This document shows, in pieces, positions 25,573-33,791 of a DNA stretch of 33,966 nt. Within the stretch, counting starts at the first letter, position 1. Each line of letters opens with the position of its first letter. The stretch lies in contig JAUIGR010000026.1 of assembly GCA_030430025.1 (NCBI GenBank), positions 1 to 33,966 on the forward strand, written 5' to 3'. The notes below the pieces were generated by a model, which did no database searches, was not told where the DNA came from, and saw only the letters and a list, made by a program, of their open reading frames with translations. This DNA comes from Gammaproteobacteria bacterium (GTDB lineage: Bacteria; Pseudomonadota; Gammaproteobacteria; Xanthomonadales; Marinicellaceae). The translations under genes and the position numbers were made by a program.

Positions 25573-25626
25573 CATAAATTATGCAGAGACTTTATTCTCA
25601 ATTATCCAGAACTAGACAAAGATCCT
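25573..25626 (+). mobile_element. Decayed family A element
   Basis: The segment TTCTCAATTATCCAGAACTA followed by GACAAAGATCC (25595-25625) is clearly related to the right end of copies A3 and A4. ATGCAGAGACTT just before it resembles another family A terminus. No left end or target repeat survives. It occupies the spacer between the MBL gene and the second GGDEF gene. Confidence 0.45.
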
Positions 25627-25645
25627 TAGTATAAAAATGCCAATG

Positions 25646-27382
25646 TTACGTGGTTTTTTTAACCAACTGGTTTTTACCGTTTGTTTTCGCTTGATATAAC
25701 CCTTTATCCGCCATGTCGAACAGTTGTTCCATAGCAGTTTCTGGGAAATGAGCTACACCAATGCTAATAGTGATATTATGTTTAAGTGTTAAATCAGGCC
25801 AGCCATATTGTTCGACATTTGAGCGAAGTTTTTCCAGTGATTGTTCTGCATTTGCAGGAGTTAATTTAGAGAGTAAGATGACAAACTCCTCTCCACCATA
25901 ACGAATCAATGTGATGCCAGCTTCCGACCATTGTTTCATGATGGCCGCGAGGGTCTGTAAAATCCAGTCACCAGTATCATGCCCACAATGATCATTTACT
26001 TGTTTAAAATAGTCAATATCACAGACAGCTAAGCTGAGTTGGTTTGGTGGCTTTATTTTAAGGTGCTTAATTATTGTATCAAAGTATCGCCGGTTGTATA
26101 AACCGGTGAGTGCGTCAGTTTGTGAGGTTTTTTTCAATCGATTGACTAACTGACTTTTCTCTTTATTGGCTTGCTCCAATTGCCTGGTACGGATAGCCAC
26201 TTTAGTTTCAAGGTTGTTTTTATATTCTTTCAATCGTTCATAAGTGATGGCATAGGATAAGTCAGTGCGAAAACGTCTAACAAATAGCCGCAATAAATCC
26301 AAATCCGCTTCATTGAAAGGTATTTGATTGTCTCGTATCAAAATCAATCTTGCGAAAATGCCTTGTTGATCAATAAAAGCAGCTTGCATAATATGGAGGT
26401 GTTGACCTTCAATGTGGCTGGTTGATTTTTGAAATTTAGCGGTGTTTACTGACTGTTTGAGTAATTCTGATAAGTTTTTAACAGTACTGTTGTTTTCTTC
26501 AATCAGTATTTGGTATTGTTCTTCATCAACAGCGAGTAGAAAAAGTCCTTGAGCATTGAATAACTGGTCACTTCGTTGGCTAATGGACTGGCAAACATGA
26601 TCAAGGTCTAAGGTGTTGATTTGGTAGTCAGTTCCTTGTTGCAAATACTGTGTTTCTTTAGTGTGTTCAGGTTTATTCAGCCCACGAAAAATGATTAATA
26701 GCACGGTAATAAAAAAAGCGAATAATGCAAATAATGAAGGATCATTGGCATGCCATAGTAAGGCGGATAATACACCAACTGGTACAAACACAAGGTCCAG
26801 TAGTAAATAAGCTGATGTGAATAATCGATGGATCTTTTTTCTATCTAGCTGAAAGTAGAAAAAAATCATAGTAATATTCACAACTTGCATCGCGAGTGCA
26901 CTGATGGAAATGACCCAGATGTTATGCCAAGTTAATGTGGTTAATGGTAAATCCAAACCAAAGTTTAAAATCAAATAACCTGTTAACATCATCAGAACAT
27001 TCATGGCTAAGTTGTTAACAGCGCGAATTAAAGCCACATGATATGAGTTCATGCGATAGGCTTTATTAACAAAAGGCATGATCAAGCTTGGAATAATCAG
27101 GATAATGAGTGTTTCTGAGATAGGCAGCGTCAGCAGTAAATGAAACTGCACTAGCCTTTCCATGGATGTCAATCCTAAATATGGGAATTTCACTCCACAA
27201 TGCCAAACCAGTAACAGACTGCTAGATCCTAACAACCAAGTTATTGGCGCAGGCCAGCTGAATTGAGCATCAATGACTTGCCACGCACTATATCCGGCCA
27301 GGGTAATAATCAATGCGACGTATACCAGGAGTCCTTTGTTCGTATATTGCTGCCAGTGTTCAGTCATGTAGTCATTATACAT
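25646..27382 (-). CDS. Multi-pass membrane diguanylate cyclase
   Basis: 578 residues. The N-terminal 240 contain about seven or eight hydrophobic segments (for example GLLVYVALIITLAGYSAW, ITWLLGSSSLLLVW, LFALFAFFITVLLIIF) and look like a MASE-type membrane sensor. A GAF-like region spans roughly 250-390, then a coiled coil (KNNLETKVAIRTRQLEQANK) and a GGDEF domain from about 425. The active site is RYGGEEF with GGEEF at 496-500, and CDIDYFKQVNDHCGHDTGD is intact, so cyclic-di-GMP synthesis is expected. The RxxD I-site is missing (EAGI at that position). The start may be the ATG at 27382 or the one five codons later (MTEHW); neither has a clear Shine-Dalgarno. The ligand of the sensor is unknown. 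Confidence 0.9.
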   Translation of the reverse strand: MYNDYMTEHWQQYTNKGLLVYVALIITLAGYSAWQVIDAQFSWPAPITWLLGSSSLLLVWHCGVKFPYLGLTSMERLVQFHLLLTLPISETLIILIIPSLIMPFVNKAYRMNSYHVALIRAVNNLAMNVLMMLTGYLILNFGLDLPLTTLTWHNIWVISISALAMQVVNITMIFFYFQLDRKKIHRLFTSAYLLLDLVFVPVGVLSALLWHANDPSLFALFAFFITVLLIIFRGLNKPEHTKETQYLQQGTDYQINTLDLDHVCQSISQRSDQLFNAQGLFLLAVDEEQYQILIEENNSTVKNLSELLKQSVNTAKFQKSTSHIEGQHLHIMQAAFIDQQGIFARLILIRDNQIPFNEADLDLLRLFVRRFRTDLSYAITYERLKEYKNNLETKVAIRTRQLEQANKEKSQLVNRLKKTSQTDALTGLYNRRYFDTIIKHLKIKPPNQLSLAVCDIDYFKQVNDHCGHDTGDWILQTLAAIMKQWSEAGITLIRYGGEEFVILLSKLTPANAEQSLEKLRSNVEQYGWPDLTLKHNITISIGVAHFPETAMEQLFDMADKGLYQAKTNGKNQLVKKTT

Positions 27383-27411
27383 CGATCTGTTTTGACATCA
27401 TTCTGATTAAT

Positions 27412-27660
27412 TAGTCAACCCTGAAAAAGTCCTTCCTGGCCTTTTCCAGCATCGGTCAAAAAACACTTAAGTGCAAAAGTGTGATTTTGCTGATGTTTTT
27501 TGACCTTACTTGAGCCTGATGGCTCAAGGTGGCACGTCCCTGTCCACGCCATCGAACATAAAAATGCATCATGACACCTGTTTCCTGGTCGAAAAAATGT
27601 GCAAAATTGAAGTAACTCTTGATATTTAACAATAAGTTATGCATTTTTCAGGTTCGACTA
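27412..27660 (+). mobile_element. Family B long form, copy B5 (249 bp)
   Basis: Ends TAGTCAACCCTGAAAAAG and TTTTTCAGGTTCGACTA. The stem GGTCAAAAAACA (27454-27465) pairs perfectly with 27494-27505. TTGAGCC/GGCTCAA (27510-27527) is perfect. The fourth and fifth stems have decayed relative to B1: TGGCACG/TGTCCAC, and CGAACATAAAA against TTTCCTGGTCG. It is nearly the same sequence as B1, 20 kb away. AT on both sides may be a 2-base duplication, and it is followed at once by copy B6. Confidence 0.85.
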
Positions 27661-27662
27661 AT

Positions 27663-27751
27663 TAGTCAACCCTGAAAAAGTCCATCCTAGCTTTTTCAGA
27701 TTCGGTTAAAAAACACTTAAGCGTAAAAGTGTGATTTTGCTGGTTCGACTA
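27663..27751 (+). mobile_element. Family B middle form, copy B6 (89 bp), in tandem with B5
   Basis: Same length and junctions as B3. It begins two bases after the end of B5 in the same orientation and ends 8 bases before the stop codon of rluA, which is transcribed toward it. The first 46 bases form the short-form hairpin ending TTCGGTTA; the next 43 form a second stem ending GGTTCGACTA. Confidence 0.82.
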
Positions 27752-27759
27752 AGTGTGTT

Positions 27760-28416
27760 TTAGAAACTGGCTTGTGTTGTGAAAAAAACGGGTTGTTTCT
27801 TGTTGGGGTGGATGATACTGAGAGACTGGCTGTGTAAATGAAGTCGTTTTGAGTAATTCAATGCATCACCAGTCCCATAAAGCCGATCACCGACGATGGG
27901 ATGGTTTAAATATAGCATGTGAACACGTAGTTGATGAGAACGGCCAGTGATTGGTTTGAGTTTAACCAAGGTCGTTTTTTCTTCTTTCTTTAGCATTTCC
28001 CAGTTGGTGATGGCGTGTCTGCCGTGTTGGTGGTCTATTTTTTGTTTTGGGCGATTAGGCCAGTCGCAAATTAAGGGTGCTTCAATGCAACCAGTATCTT
28101 TTGTAGGATGGCCCCATATTCTGGCCATATAAACTTTCTCCACTTTTCGATTCTGGAACTGATAAGCGAGATGTGACTGGGTGGTTTTGTTGAGTGCAAA
28201 TATCATCACTCCAGAAGTTTCCATGTCCAAACGATGTACTATTAAGGCGGTTGACCATTGTTCTTGTATTCGACTAATTAAAGAATCCTTGTGTTCTGGA
28301 AGGCGGCCTGGTACGGATAACAAACCAGCCGGTTTGTTGACCACTAATATGTCATCATCTTGGTGCAGGATTTCGATGTTATCTTGAGGTGGTTGATAAA
28401 TGAATGGCGGCTTCAT
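27760..28416 (-). CDS. rluA: Dual-specificity rRNA/tRNA pseudouridine synthase RluA
   Basis: Converts uridine to pseudouridine at 23S rRNA position 746 and tRNA position 32 in E. coli. It is 218 residues, against 219 in E. coli, with close similarity along the whole length: VVNKPAGLLSVPGRLPEHKD, the catalytic Asp64 in HRLDMETSG, RIWGHP, PLICDWPNRPKQK, and LKPITGRSHQLRVHM. Its ATG overlaps the ylqF stop by 4 bases (ATGA), so the two are co-translated. Confidence 0.95.
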   Translation of the reverse strand: MKPPFIYQPPQDNIEILHQDDDILVVNKPAGLLSVPGRLPEHKDSLISRIQEQWSTALIVHRLDMETSGVMIFALNKTTQSHLAYQFQNRKVEKVYMARIWGHPTKDTGCIEAPLICDWPNRPKQKIDHQHGRHAITNWEMLKKEEKTTLVKLKPITGRSHQLRVHMLYLNHPIVGDRLYGTGDALNYSKRLHLHSQSLSIIHPNKKQPVFFTTQASF

Positions 28417-29333
28417 TTGCTTTTTTTAAATTTGGCGAGGCGTTCGGCTTTTCTTTCTGCTTTTTGTTCTATTTCTTTTTTGACTGCGAGCTCTTCTTGC
28501 TCCATCATGTCAGGTGTTTCTAAAGTGATTCGGCCAATTTGACCAGTGCGGAATTCATTGATGAAGATTTTTGATATTTTGTCTAAATCGATCATGCCAC
28601 CTGAGCGTAGAGAACCACGTTTGGCGCCTATTTCAGTCAGTAAGTCAAAGACCTCATTGGGCAAAGTATCCATTCTAAAACGGTGGCGTAATAACTGAGG
28701 ATAGGCTTGCATCAGATATTCAGCGCCGATGAAAGCGATTTCTTCGTGGTCTATCACAGTATCCTTGATGGCACCAGAAAAGGCCAAGCGAAAAGCTGAA
28801 TTTTGATTGTGAAATTTTGGCCAAAGCACACCCGGTGTATCATAGAGTATCACATGATCACGCAGTTTGATGCGTTGTTGTTGTTTGGTGACGGCTGCCT
28901 CGTTACCTGTTTGGGTAATCTGGCGTTCGGCAATGGTATTAATGATGGTTGATTTGCCGACATTAGGTATACCCATAATCATCACTTGAATCGGTTTTTT
29001 ATTGTGTTCTCGCTCGGGAAACCAAGATCGACACCAGCTTGGAATTTGTTGTACTAAATTGGGTTGATCACTGGTGATGGCGTAGGCTTTGTTGTGGTTG
29101 TTGGATTCAATGCTTCTGATCCATGTTTGAGTTAATTCCGGATCAGCCAAATCAGCTTTGTTCAGTAGTTTGATACATGGTTTATCGCGGCGGATTTTTT
29201 GTAGTAATGGATTTTGAGAGCTGTAAGGTAAACGTGCATCAATGACTTCAATCACCAAGTCGACTTCAGGCACCAGCTTTCTGATTTCTTTTTGGGCCTT
29301 GTGCATGTGGCCAGGGAACCAGTTGATGTTCAT
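28413..29333 (-). CDS. ylqF: Ribosome biogenesis GTPase YlqF (RbgA)
   Basis: Circularly permuted GTPase that assists late assembly of the large ribosomal subunit. It is 306 residues from the ATG at 29333, chosen because MNINWFPGHMHKA is the normal family N-terminus; a TTG four codons earlier also fits the frame. G-motifs appear in permuted order: G4 LLNKADL, G5 ITSDQP, G1 GIPNVGKSTIIN, then G3 DTPGVLWP. The C-terminal region ends in a Lys/Glu-rich helix (KKEIEQKAERKAERLAKF). It is the first gene of a two-gene unit with rluA, starting just after a strong terminator. Confidence 0.94.
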   Translation of the reverse strand: MNINWFPGHMHKAQKEIRKLVPEVDLVIEVIDARLPYSSQNPLLQKIRRDKPCIKLLNKADLADPELTQTWIRSIESNNHNKAYAITSDQPNLVQQIPSWCRSWFPEREHNKKPIQVMIMGIPNVGKSTIINTIAERQITQTGNEAAVTKQQQRIKLRDHVILYDTPGVLWPKFHNQNSAFRLAFSGAIKDTVIDHEEIAFIGAEYLMQAYPQLLRHRFRMDTLPNEVFDLLTEIGAKRGSLRSGGMIDLDKISKIFINEFRTGQIGRITLETPDMMEQEELAVKKEIEQKAERKAERLAKFKKSK

Positions 29334-29341
29334 GCTGAATC

Positions 29342-29379
29342 TCAAAAAAAAGCGGTGGCAATCACTATGCCACCGCTTT
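29342..29379 (-). terminator. Strong intrinsic terminator of the choice-of-anchor gene
   Basis: On the minus strand a perfect 12-base stem AAAGCGGTGGCA / TGCCACCGCTTT (29368-29379 with 29349-29360) with a 7-base loop is followed by a run of T. It ends the secreted-protein transcript only about 10 bases before the ylqF start codon. The plus strand also has a fair T-rich end. Confidence 0.92.
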
Positions 29380-29408
29380 AATTATTTTACAATATTAAAA
29401 ATGACCAG

Positions 29409-30980
29409 TTATTCAAAATCGTCTTCGAATATCAGATCAGAATCCGAGAATTTTAAACGCAGTAAATAGGCAATATTAAATCCAAAGTCTTCACTGTTAC
29501 TCCATTGACCATTAGGATTGGTTGGCCAGTCGACCCACATTTTTCCTGCAGTAAAACGATCTGTGCTGGTGTGTAGTTGGACATTACCGTTACTGAAGGT
29601 TGCGTTTTGTCTGACTGGTTCAGTGAGGGCGAATAAATATCTACCAGGCGCCAGATCCAAACCGTTGGTGAACGCCACTTCAACTGAAGTCGCTTCTGCT
29701 GAACCAGCTGGGACAACGTATGCTTCAGAAGAAGCAATCATCTGGTCAGGGAGTTGGGTGTTTTCATTAAATGAGAACACATCTACCTGAATGGACTCTT
29801 CATCTAGTGCACATTCGTTTGGTGGATTTGGATCACAATCATCATTGTCGTGGATAAAATTAACCGCGGTGATGGTCACGGGTACATCAAAAGTATATTC
29901 TTGACCTACATATCCACCATTCTCAGCGCCAATGCCAAGTGTGCCTTGTGTTCCTGTATCTTCATCACGTGCCATGGTATCTGCAGTTATGGTGACCACA
30001 TTATCAACAGTGACTGCATTATTTGACGGATTTTCATCAATGGCTCCATTCAGCTCAACTGCATACTCAACACGGTAAATGCCTACCTGGTTAGTCGAGA
30101 ATGAGCCGAGGTCAACCAGCTGTTGAGCATCACTACTTAAAGGGCCAGCAATGACGTCGGATGTCATATATACACTGATGTTATCAGCAAATACTTCTGC
30201 AGTGACTAGAATATTAGATTGATCTAAGTTTCCTGGATTGCTGATAGTGACAGATAAAGGTATTTCAGTGTTAAATACTTGGGGGGTTTGTGAGTACTCA
30301 GGTACATCAGCAACGCTGTCAATGCTAACATCATTGTCGAAAATTTCGTATACTCCAATATCATCAACTAATAGAATGAACTGGTCGTTTGAGTTGTTTC
30401 TAAAACAGACAAAAATACTCTCGTTGCCATAACCTTCGGCAGACAGATTAACCTCATGTTCAGTATATACATCAACGTTTTCTGCAGCAATACTGAATAT
30501 GGGTGGGTTGGCACCACAACCAGCAGTATCTGCTGTAGTTGTAGAAATATAAACTTCATAACCATCAGGGAAGTTTTCGTCCACAGCCCTGGCACGCCAT
30601 TTCAATCTGGATTGAGAGGGAATGGCAATTGCTGGTGATATGGCCCAATCATCTGAGGTTCCCGCAGGGTTATACCATGAGGTGCTCGCTAGAGCATAAT
30701 TAGGCGCAATGTCTTCAATTACTATCCAGGCGTCAGTAAACTCTGCGATAACAGGAGTTAATCCATCGAGATTAAACAAAACCCAGCCAGCAGGCAAAGT
30801 TTGTGACTGAAAATCTTCAAAGTAAATGGCGCCCATTCCTTTATTGGCATTAACCATGGGTTTAGTTTGTACCTGGTAGGATGCCAGTGTTAGCTGTTTG
30901 GGTGAAATGTCAGCTAAGTTAGCTGCTTGTGTCACTCCTGAAACAGCCATAAGCAATGGCAGAGTAATACTTATTTTCAT
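29409..30980 (-). CDS. Secreted choice-of-anchor J / CARDB-like protein
   Basis: 523 residues with signal peptide MKISITLPLLMAVSGVTQA. Residues about 50-215 look like a choice-of-anchor J (cleaved-adhesin/MAM-like) beta-sandwich: YFEDFQSQTLPAGWVLFNLD, STSWYNPAGTSDDWAISPAI, and LLVDDIGVYEI at its end. A CARDB-like sandwich follows (IPLSVTISNPGNLDQSNI, to about 330), then a third Asp/Asn-rich beta domain. The protein ends DLIFEDDFE, resembling the IFxDGFE tails I recall on many secreted proteins of Xanthomonadales/Marinicella-like bacteria. It is probably a secreted or surface protein binding a polymer or cell surface; no catalytic motif is seen. It is monocistronic, with its own terminator. 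Confidence 0.85.
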   Translation of the reverse strand: MKISITLPLLMAVSGVTQAANLADISPKQLTLASYQVQTKPMVNANKGMGAIYFEDFQSQTLPAGWVLFNLDGLTPVIAEFTDAWIVIEDIAPNYALASTSWYNPAGTSDDWAISPAIAIPSQSRLKWRARAVDENFPDGYEVYISTTTADTAGCGANPPIFSIAAENVDVYTEHEVNLSAEGYGNESIFVCFRNNSNDQFILLVDDIGVYEIFDNDVSIDSVADVPEYSQTPQVFNTEIPLSVTISNPGNLDQSNILVTAEVFADNISVYMTSDVIAGPLSSDAQQLVDLGSFSTNQVGIYRVEYAVELNGAIDENPSNNAVTVDNVVTITADTMARDEDTGTQGTLGIGAENGGYVGQEYTFDVPVTITAVNFIHDNDDCDPNPPNECALDEESIQVDVFSFNENTQLPDQMIASSEAYVVPAGSAEATSVEVAFTNGLDLAPGRYLFALTEPVRQNATFSNGNVQLHTSTDRFTAGKMWVDWPTNPNGQWSNSEDFGFNIAYLLRLKFSDSDLIFEDDFE

Positions 30981-31127
30981 TTGTTATTCCTCATTTTTTT
31001 ATGTGTGTGAAATATGTTTGTCATTGGTTGAACTAATTAAGATTATGAGTTTATGAAATTTAAGGCGCTAAGTATTTTTAACTGAGCTATAAACCAGAAT
31101 AAGGTGAACCAAGGACGTTTGGAATTA

Positions 31128-31149
31128 TAACAAATTTGTAAATTTGTTA
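31128..31149. repeat. Perfect 22-base palindrome, possible operator
   Basis: Arms TAACAAATTT and AAATTTGTTA separated by GT. It is perfect over 10 bases per arm, lies about 150 bases upstream of the secreted-protein gene and has no T-run, so it looks more like a protein-binding site than a terminator. The cognate regulator is unknown. Confidence 0.5.
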
Positions 31150-31242
31150 ATACACCTGTTTTGCATTTAGGAGATATTGATTTTCAGGTTATTGATGTTG
31201 AGTTTTCCTTGCTTATTAATCCACTGAATAACTGTTTCTAAC

Positions 31243-31312
31243 TTACCCATAACATTGGTTGTTTTGAACTTTAAGCACCAATAAATATACCCCTTTGTAG
31301 ACTTATGGGTAA
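31243..31312 (+). other. Nested inverted repeat, candidate structured RNA or terminator
   Basis: TTACCCATAA (31243-31252) pairs perfectly with TTATGGGTAA (31303-31312). Inside, ATTGGT pairs with ACCAAT, and the right arm is followed by CTTTCTTTTTT. The shape resembles the end of a plus-strand transcript, yet no gene lies upstream on that strand, so a small RNA ending here is possible. Not supported by a recognised family. Confidence 0.35.
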
Positions 31313-31378
31313 CTTTCTTTTTTAAGAAAATATCAAATACACAACGGGGTTATATATAAATTATTTATTCAATTGTAC

Positions 31379-31407
31379 CTTGAAACTTTCTCATTAAACC
31401 TTAATTA
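31379..31407 (+). promoter_or_regulatory. Probable heat-shock (sigma32-type) promoter of htpG
   Basis: A perfect -35 CTTGAA (31379-31384), a 14-base spacer and CCTTAATTA (31399-31407), which matches the -10 consensus CCCCATnTA at 5 of 8 defined positions. It lies 31 bases before the htpG ATG. Since htpG is a classical heat-shock gene, the assignment is consistent. Confidence 0.55.
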
Positions 31408-31424
31408 CTGAACAGTTGAAAACC

Positions 31425-31442
31425 ATGAGTAAGAACAGATGA
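31425..31442 (+). CDS. Five-codon leader ORF overlapping the htpG start
   Basis: ATG AGT AAG AAC AGA TGA encodes MSKNR and its stop overlaps the htpG start in the arrangement ATGA, the pattern used for translational coupling. The real htpG ATG has only a weak Shine-Dalgarno. It may be chance. Confidence 0.25.
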   Translation: MSKNR

Positions 31443-33340
31443 CAGTAAATGCTAAGAAAACTGAACAATTTGAATTCCAAGCAGAAGTCAATCAAGTATT
31501 GGACTTAGTGATTCATTCACTGTATTCCAACAAAGAGATCTTTTTACGTGAGTTGATATCCAATGCCTCTGATGCGTGTGATAAGCGTCGCTTTGAAGCC
31601 ATTAAAGATACGTCTTTGGGTGCCGATGACTTATATATCAAAATTGATTTTGATGCTGATGATAAAACAGTCACCATTACAGACAATGGAATTGGTATGA
31701 CTAGGGATGAAGTCATTGCCAATATAGGCACCATCGCCAATTCCGGTACCAAGAAATATTTGGAATCGATTGCTAAAAAAGATCGTGATGATGCCAATTT
31801 AATTGGTCAGTTTGGTGTCGGTTTTTATGCATCGTTTATTGTCGCTGATGAAGTGGAGTTACGTACACGTAAAGCCGGAGTGGCAGCTGATCAAGCAGTT
31901 TCTTGGAAGTCTGATGGTAAATCTGCGTACACTTTGGAAAATATTGAAAAAGAGGAGGTGGGTACAGAAATCATATTGCACCTGCGAAAGGAAGAAGGTG
32001 ATTTTGCTGATCATTTTCGACTCAAATCATTGGTCAAAAAATATTCAGAGCATGTCGCTTTTCCGATCAAAATGTTGGAAGTGATCTACCCTGAAAAAGA
32101 TGACGAGGGCAACGAGATCCCAGCTAAGACACCTGAGTACGAAGTAGTGAATGATGCTACTGCTTTGTGGAAAAAAAATCCGGGTGATATCAAGTATGAG
32201 GATTATCAATCATTCTATAAGCAAATATCACATGATTTTCAAGATGCAGCATTTTGGAGTCATAATCACATTGAAGGTACCCAAAGTTATAGTAACTTGT
32301 TGTATGTGCCATCCAAGTCGCCTTTTAATATGTTTCAAAACCCGGAAGATCGTGAAGGTTTGAAATTATATGTCAAACGTGTGTTCATCATGGATGCGTC
32401 AAAGGAGTTGCTGCCGAACTATTTGCGTTTCGTTAAAGGTGTCGTTGATTCTAACGACTTACCATTGAATGTGTCTCGTGAAATTTTGCAAGACAATCCT
32501 TTGTTGAAAAAAATTCGTTCAGGTTTAGTAAAACGTGTTTTGGGTTTGTTGAAGAAACAGTCTGTCGATACTGATGTTTATGCCAATTTCTGGAAAGAAT
32601 TTGGGGATATTCTGAAAGAAGGTGTGGTGGAGGATTTTGCCAATCGAGAAGCGGTCATGAAATTATTGCGTTTTTCTTCTACTCACAATGATGATGCGAC
32701 AGAGAATGTGTCATTGGAAGATTACATTGGTCGTATGAGTGAGTCACAAGAGACCATCTATTATGTGACTGGTGAGTCGTATGAGGCAGTCAAAAATTCC
32801 CCCCATTTGGAACTGTTCAAGAAGAAAGGGGTGGAAGTGCTGTTAATGCATAGCCGAATTGACGAATGGATTATGAGTCATGTTCATGAGTTTGATGGTA
32901 AGAAATTCCAGTCAGTGGCTAAAGGTAAGCTTGATTTGGGTAAAGATGAGGAGAAGCCAGCTGAAACTTCTGATGAAGAAAAGAATTTCCTGAAGCAAAT
33001 CAAAGAAAATCTCAAAGATGTGGTCAGTGATGTGACTGCTTCAACCCGCTTGGTTGATTCAGCGAGTTGTTTAGTAATGGATGAACATGCAATGGCCATT
33101 CATATGCAGAAATTGATGGAGCAAGTTGGCCAGGCTGTACCTGGACAGTTACCTGCACTAGAGATCAATTTGGAGCATCCATTAGTTAAACACATCGAAC
33201 AAATAACAGATGAAGATCGGTTTGCTCAGTGGGCTGACATGTTGTACCAGCAGGCGTTGTTGGCCGAAGGTGGGCAGTTGAAAAACCCTGCTCAGTATGT
33301 TCATCAACTGAACCAGTTGATGCTGGAAGTGATGAAATAA
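31439..33340 (+). CDS. htpG: Molecular chaperone HtpG (Hsp90)
   Basis: Cytoplasmic ATP-dependent Hsp90 chaperone, 633 residues, the normal bacterial length. The N-terminal GHKL ATPase shows ELISNASDACDK (41-50 region), DNGIGM (82-87), NSGT and GQFGVGFYA (123 onward). The middle domain has LYVKRVFIMD, LPLNVSREILQ and the catalytic-loop Arg region. The C-terminal dimerisation domain ends LNQLMLEVMK. A heat-shock promoter is probable upstream. Element A6 begins 13 bases after the stop codon. No truncation or frameshift was seen. Confidence 0.97.
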   Translation: MTVNAKKTEQFEFQAEVNQVLDLVIHSLYSNKEIFLRELISNASDACDKRRFEAIKDTSLGADDLYIKIDFDADDKTVTITDNGIGMTRDEVIANIGTIANSGTKKYLESIAKKDRDDANLIGQFGVGFYASFIVADEVELRTRKAGVAADQAVSWKSDGKSAYTLENIEKEEVGTEIILHLRKEEGDFADHFRLKSLVKKYSEHVAFPIKMLEVIYPEKDDEGNEIPAKTPEYEVVNDATALWKKNPGDIKYEDYQSFYKQISHDFQDAAFWSHNHIEGTQSYSNLLYVPSKSPFNMFQNPEDREGLKLYVKRVFIMDASKELLPNYLRFVKGVVDSNDLPLNVSREILQDNPLLKKIRSGLVKRVLGLLKKQSVDTDVYANFWKEFGDILKEGVVEDFANREAVMKLLRFSSTHNDDATENVSLEDYIGRMSESQETIYYVTGESYEAVKNSPHLELFKKKGVEVLLMHSRIDEWIMSHVHEFDGKKFQSVAKGKLDLGKDEEKPAETSDEEKNFLKQIKENLKDVVSDVTASTRLVDSASCLVMDEHAMAIHMQKLMEQVGQAVPGQLPALEINLEHPLVKHIEQITDEDRFAQWADMLYQQALLAEGGQLKNPAQYVHQLNQLMLEVMK

Positions 33341-33353
33341 TGTGTTATTAATA

Positions 33354-33512
33354 GAGACCTTTGCTAGATTCGTACAACAGTCAAACATGTCTGAAAAATG
33401 GTATATTGGCGTTATAAATCTTGCTAATAACTAATTATTAGTTGCGTTTCAAGCCTTAATCTGCCACTTTTCAGCCACTTTGAACAAAGTTGCAGAATCA
33501 AGCAAAGATCTC
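33354..33512. mobile_element. Family A element, copy A6 (159 bp, divergent interior)
   Basis: Ends GAGACCTTTGCTAGATTCG and AATCAAGCAAAGATCTC, flanked by exact TAATA repeats (33349-33353 and 33513-33517). The interior is unlike A1-A4: it has its own inverted pair, TAATAACTAATTATTA, and GCCACTTTTCAGCCACTTT. It therefore shares only termini with the others, as expected for elements mobilised by one transposase. It separates htpG from the hairpin near 33592. Confidence 0.8.
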
Positions 33513-33591
33513 TAATAGCACGTTTTGGATGTCATTTATGAACCATAATGGTTATTGACCATAGACTACCCCTGAGCTTGCAAACTGACGG

Positions 33592-33647
33592 CAGCAGAAT
33601 ACTTCAGTCATGCTTTTTATTTGAGTATGGTATTCTGCTGTCTTTTT
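33592..33647 (+). terminator. Intrinsic terminator-like hairpin downstream of htpG
   Basis: CAGCAGAATAC (33592-33602) pairs perfectly with GTATTCTGCTG (33630-33640) around a 27-base loop, then TCTTTTT follows. The large loop weakens it, but stem and T-run fit a rho-independent terminator for plus-strand transcripts, most likely htpG, now 250 bases away because of A6. No gene is seen from here to the window end. Confidence 0.6.
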
Positions 33648-33791
33648 AGGGTCATTGATCAACGATTTATAGTATCTTGAATTCCACTTGTAAGTGCTTA
33701 TAGGAAAAAATTGATCACCGGTAAATTTTGATGGGTTTTCAATGAAAAGCCTAACTTTGTGCAGTGGTAACGATCAAAAGTCACAGTTATT

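Larger units (their letters stand above)
30981..31438. other. Long spacer between divergent secreted-protein and htpG genes
   Basis: No credible ORF beyond a five-codon leader. It must hold promoters in both directions. The notable content is the 22-base palindrome near 31138, the long inverted repeat 31243-31312 and the heat-shock promoter near 31390, each listed separately. The rest is AT-rich. Confidence 0.6.
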
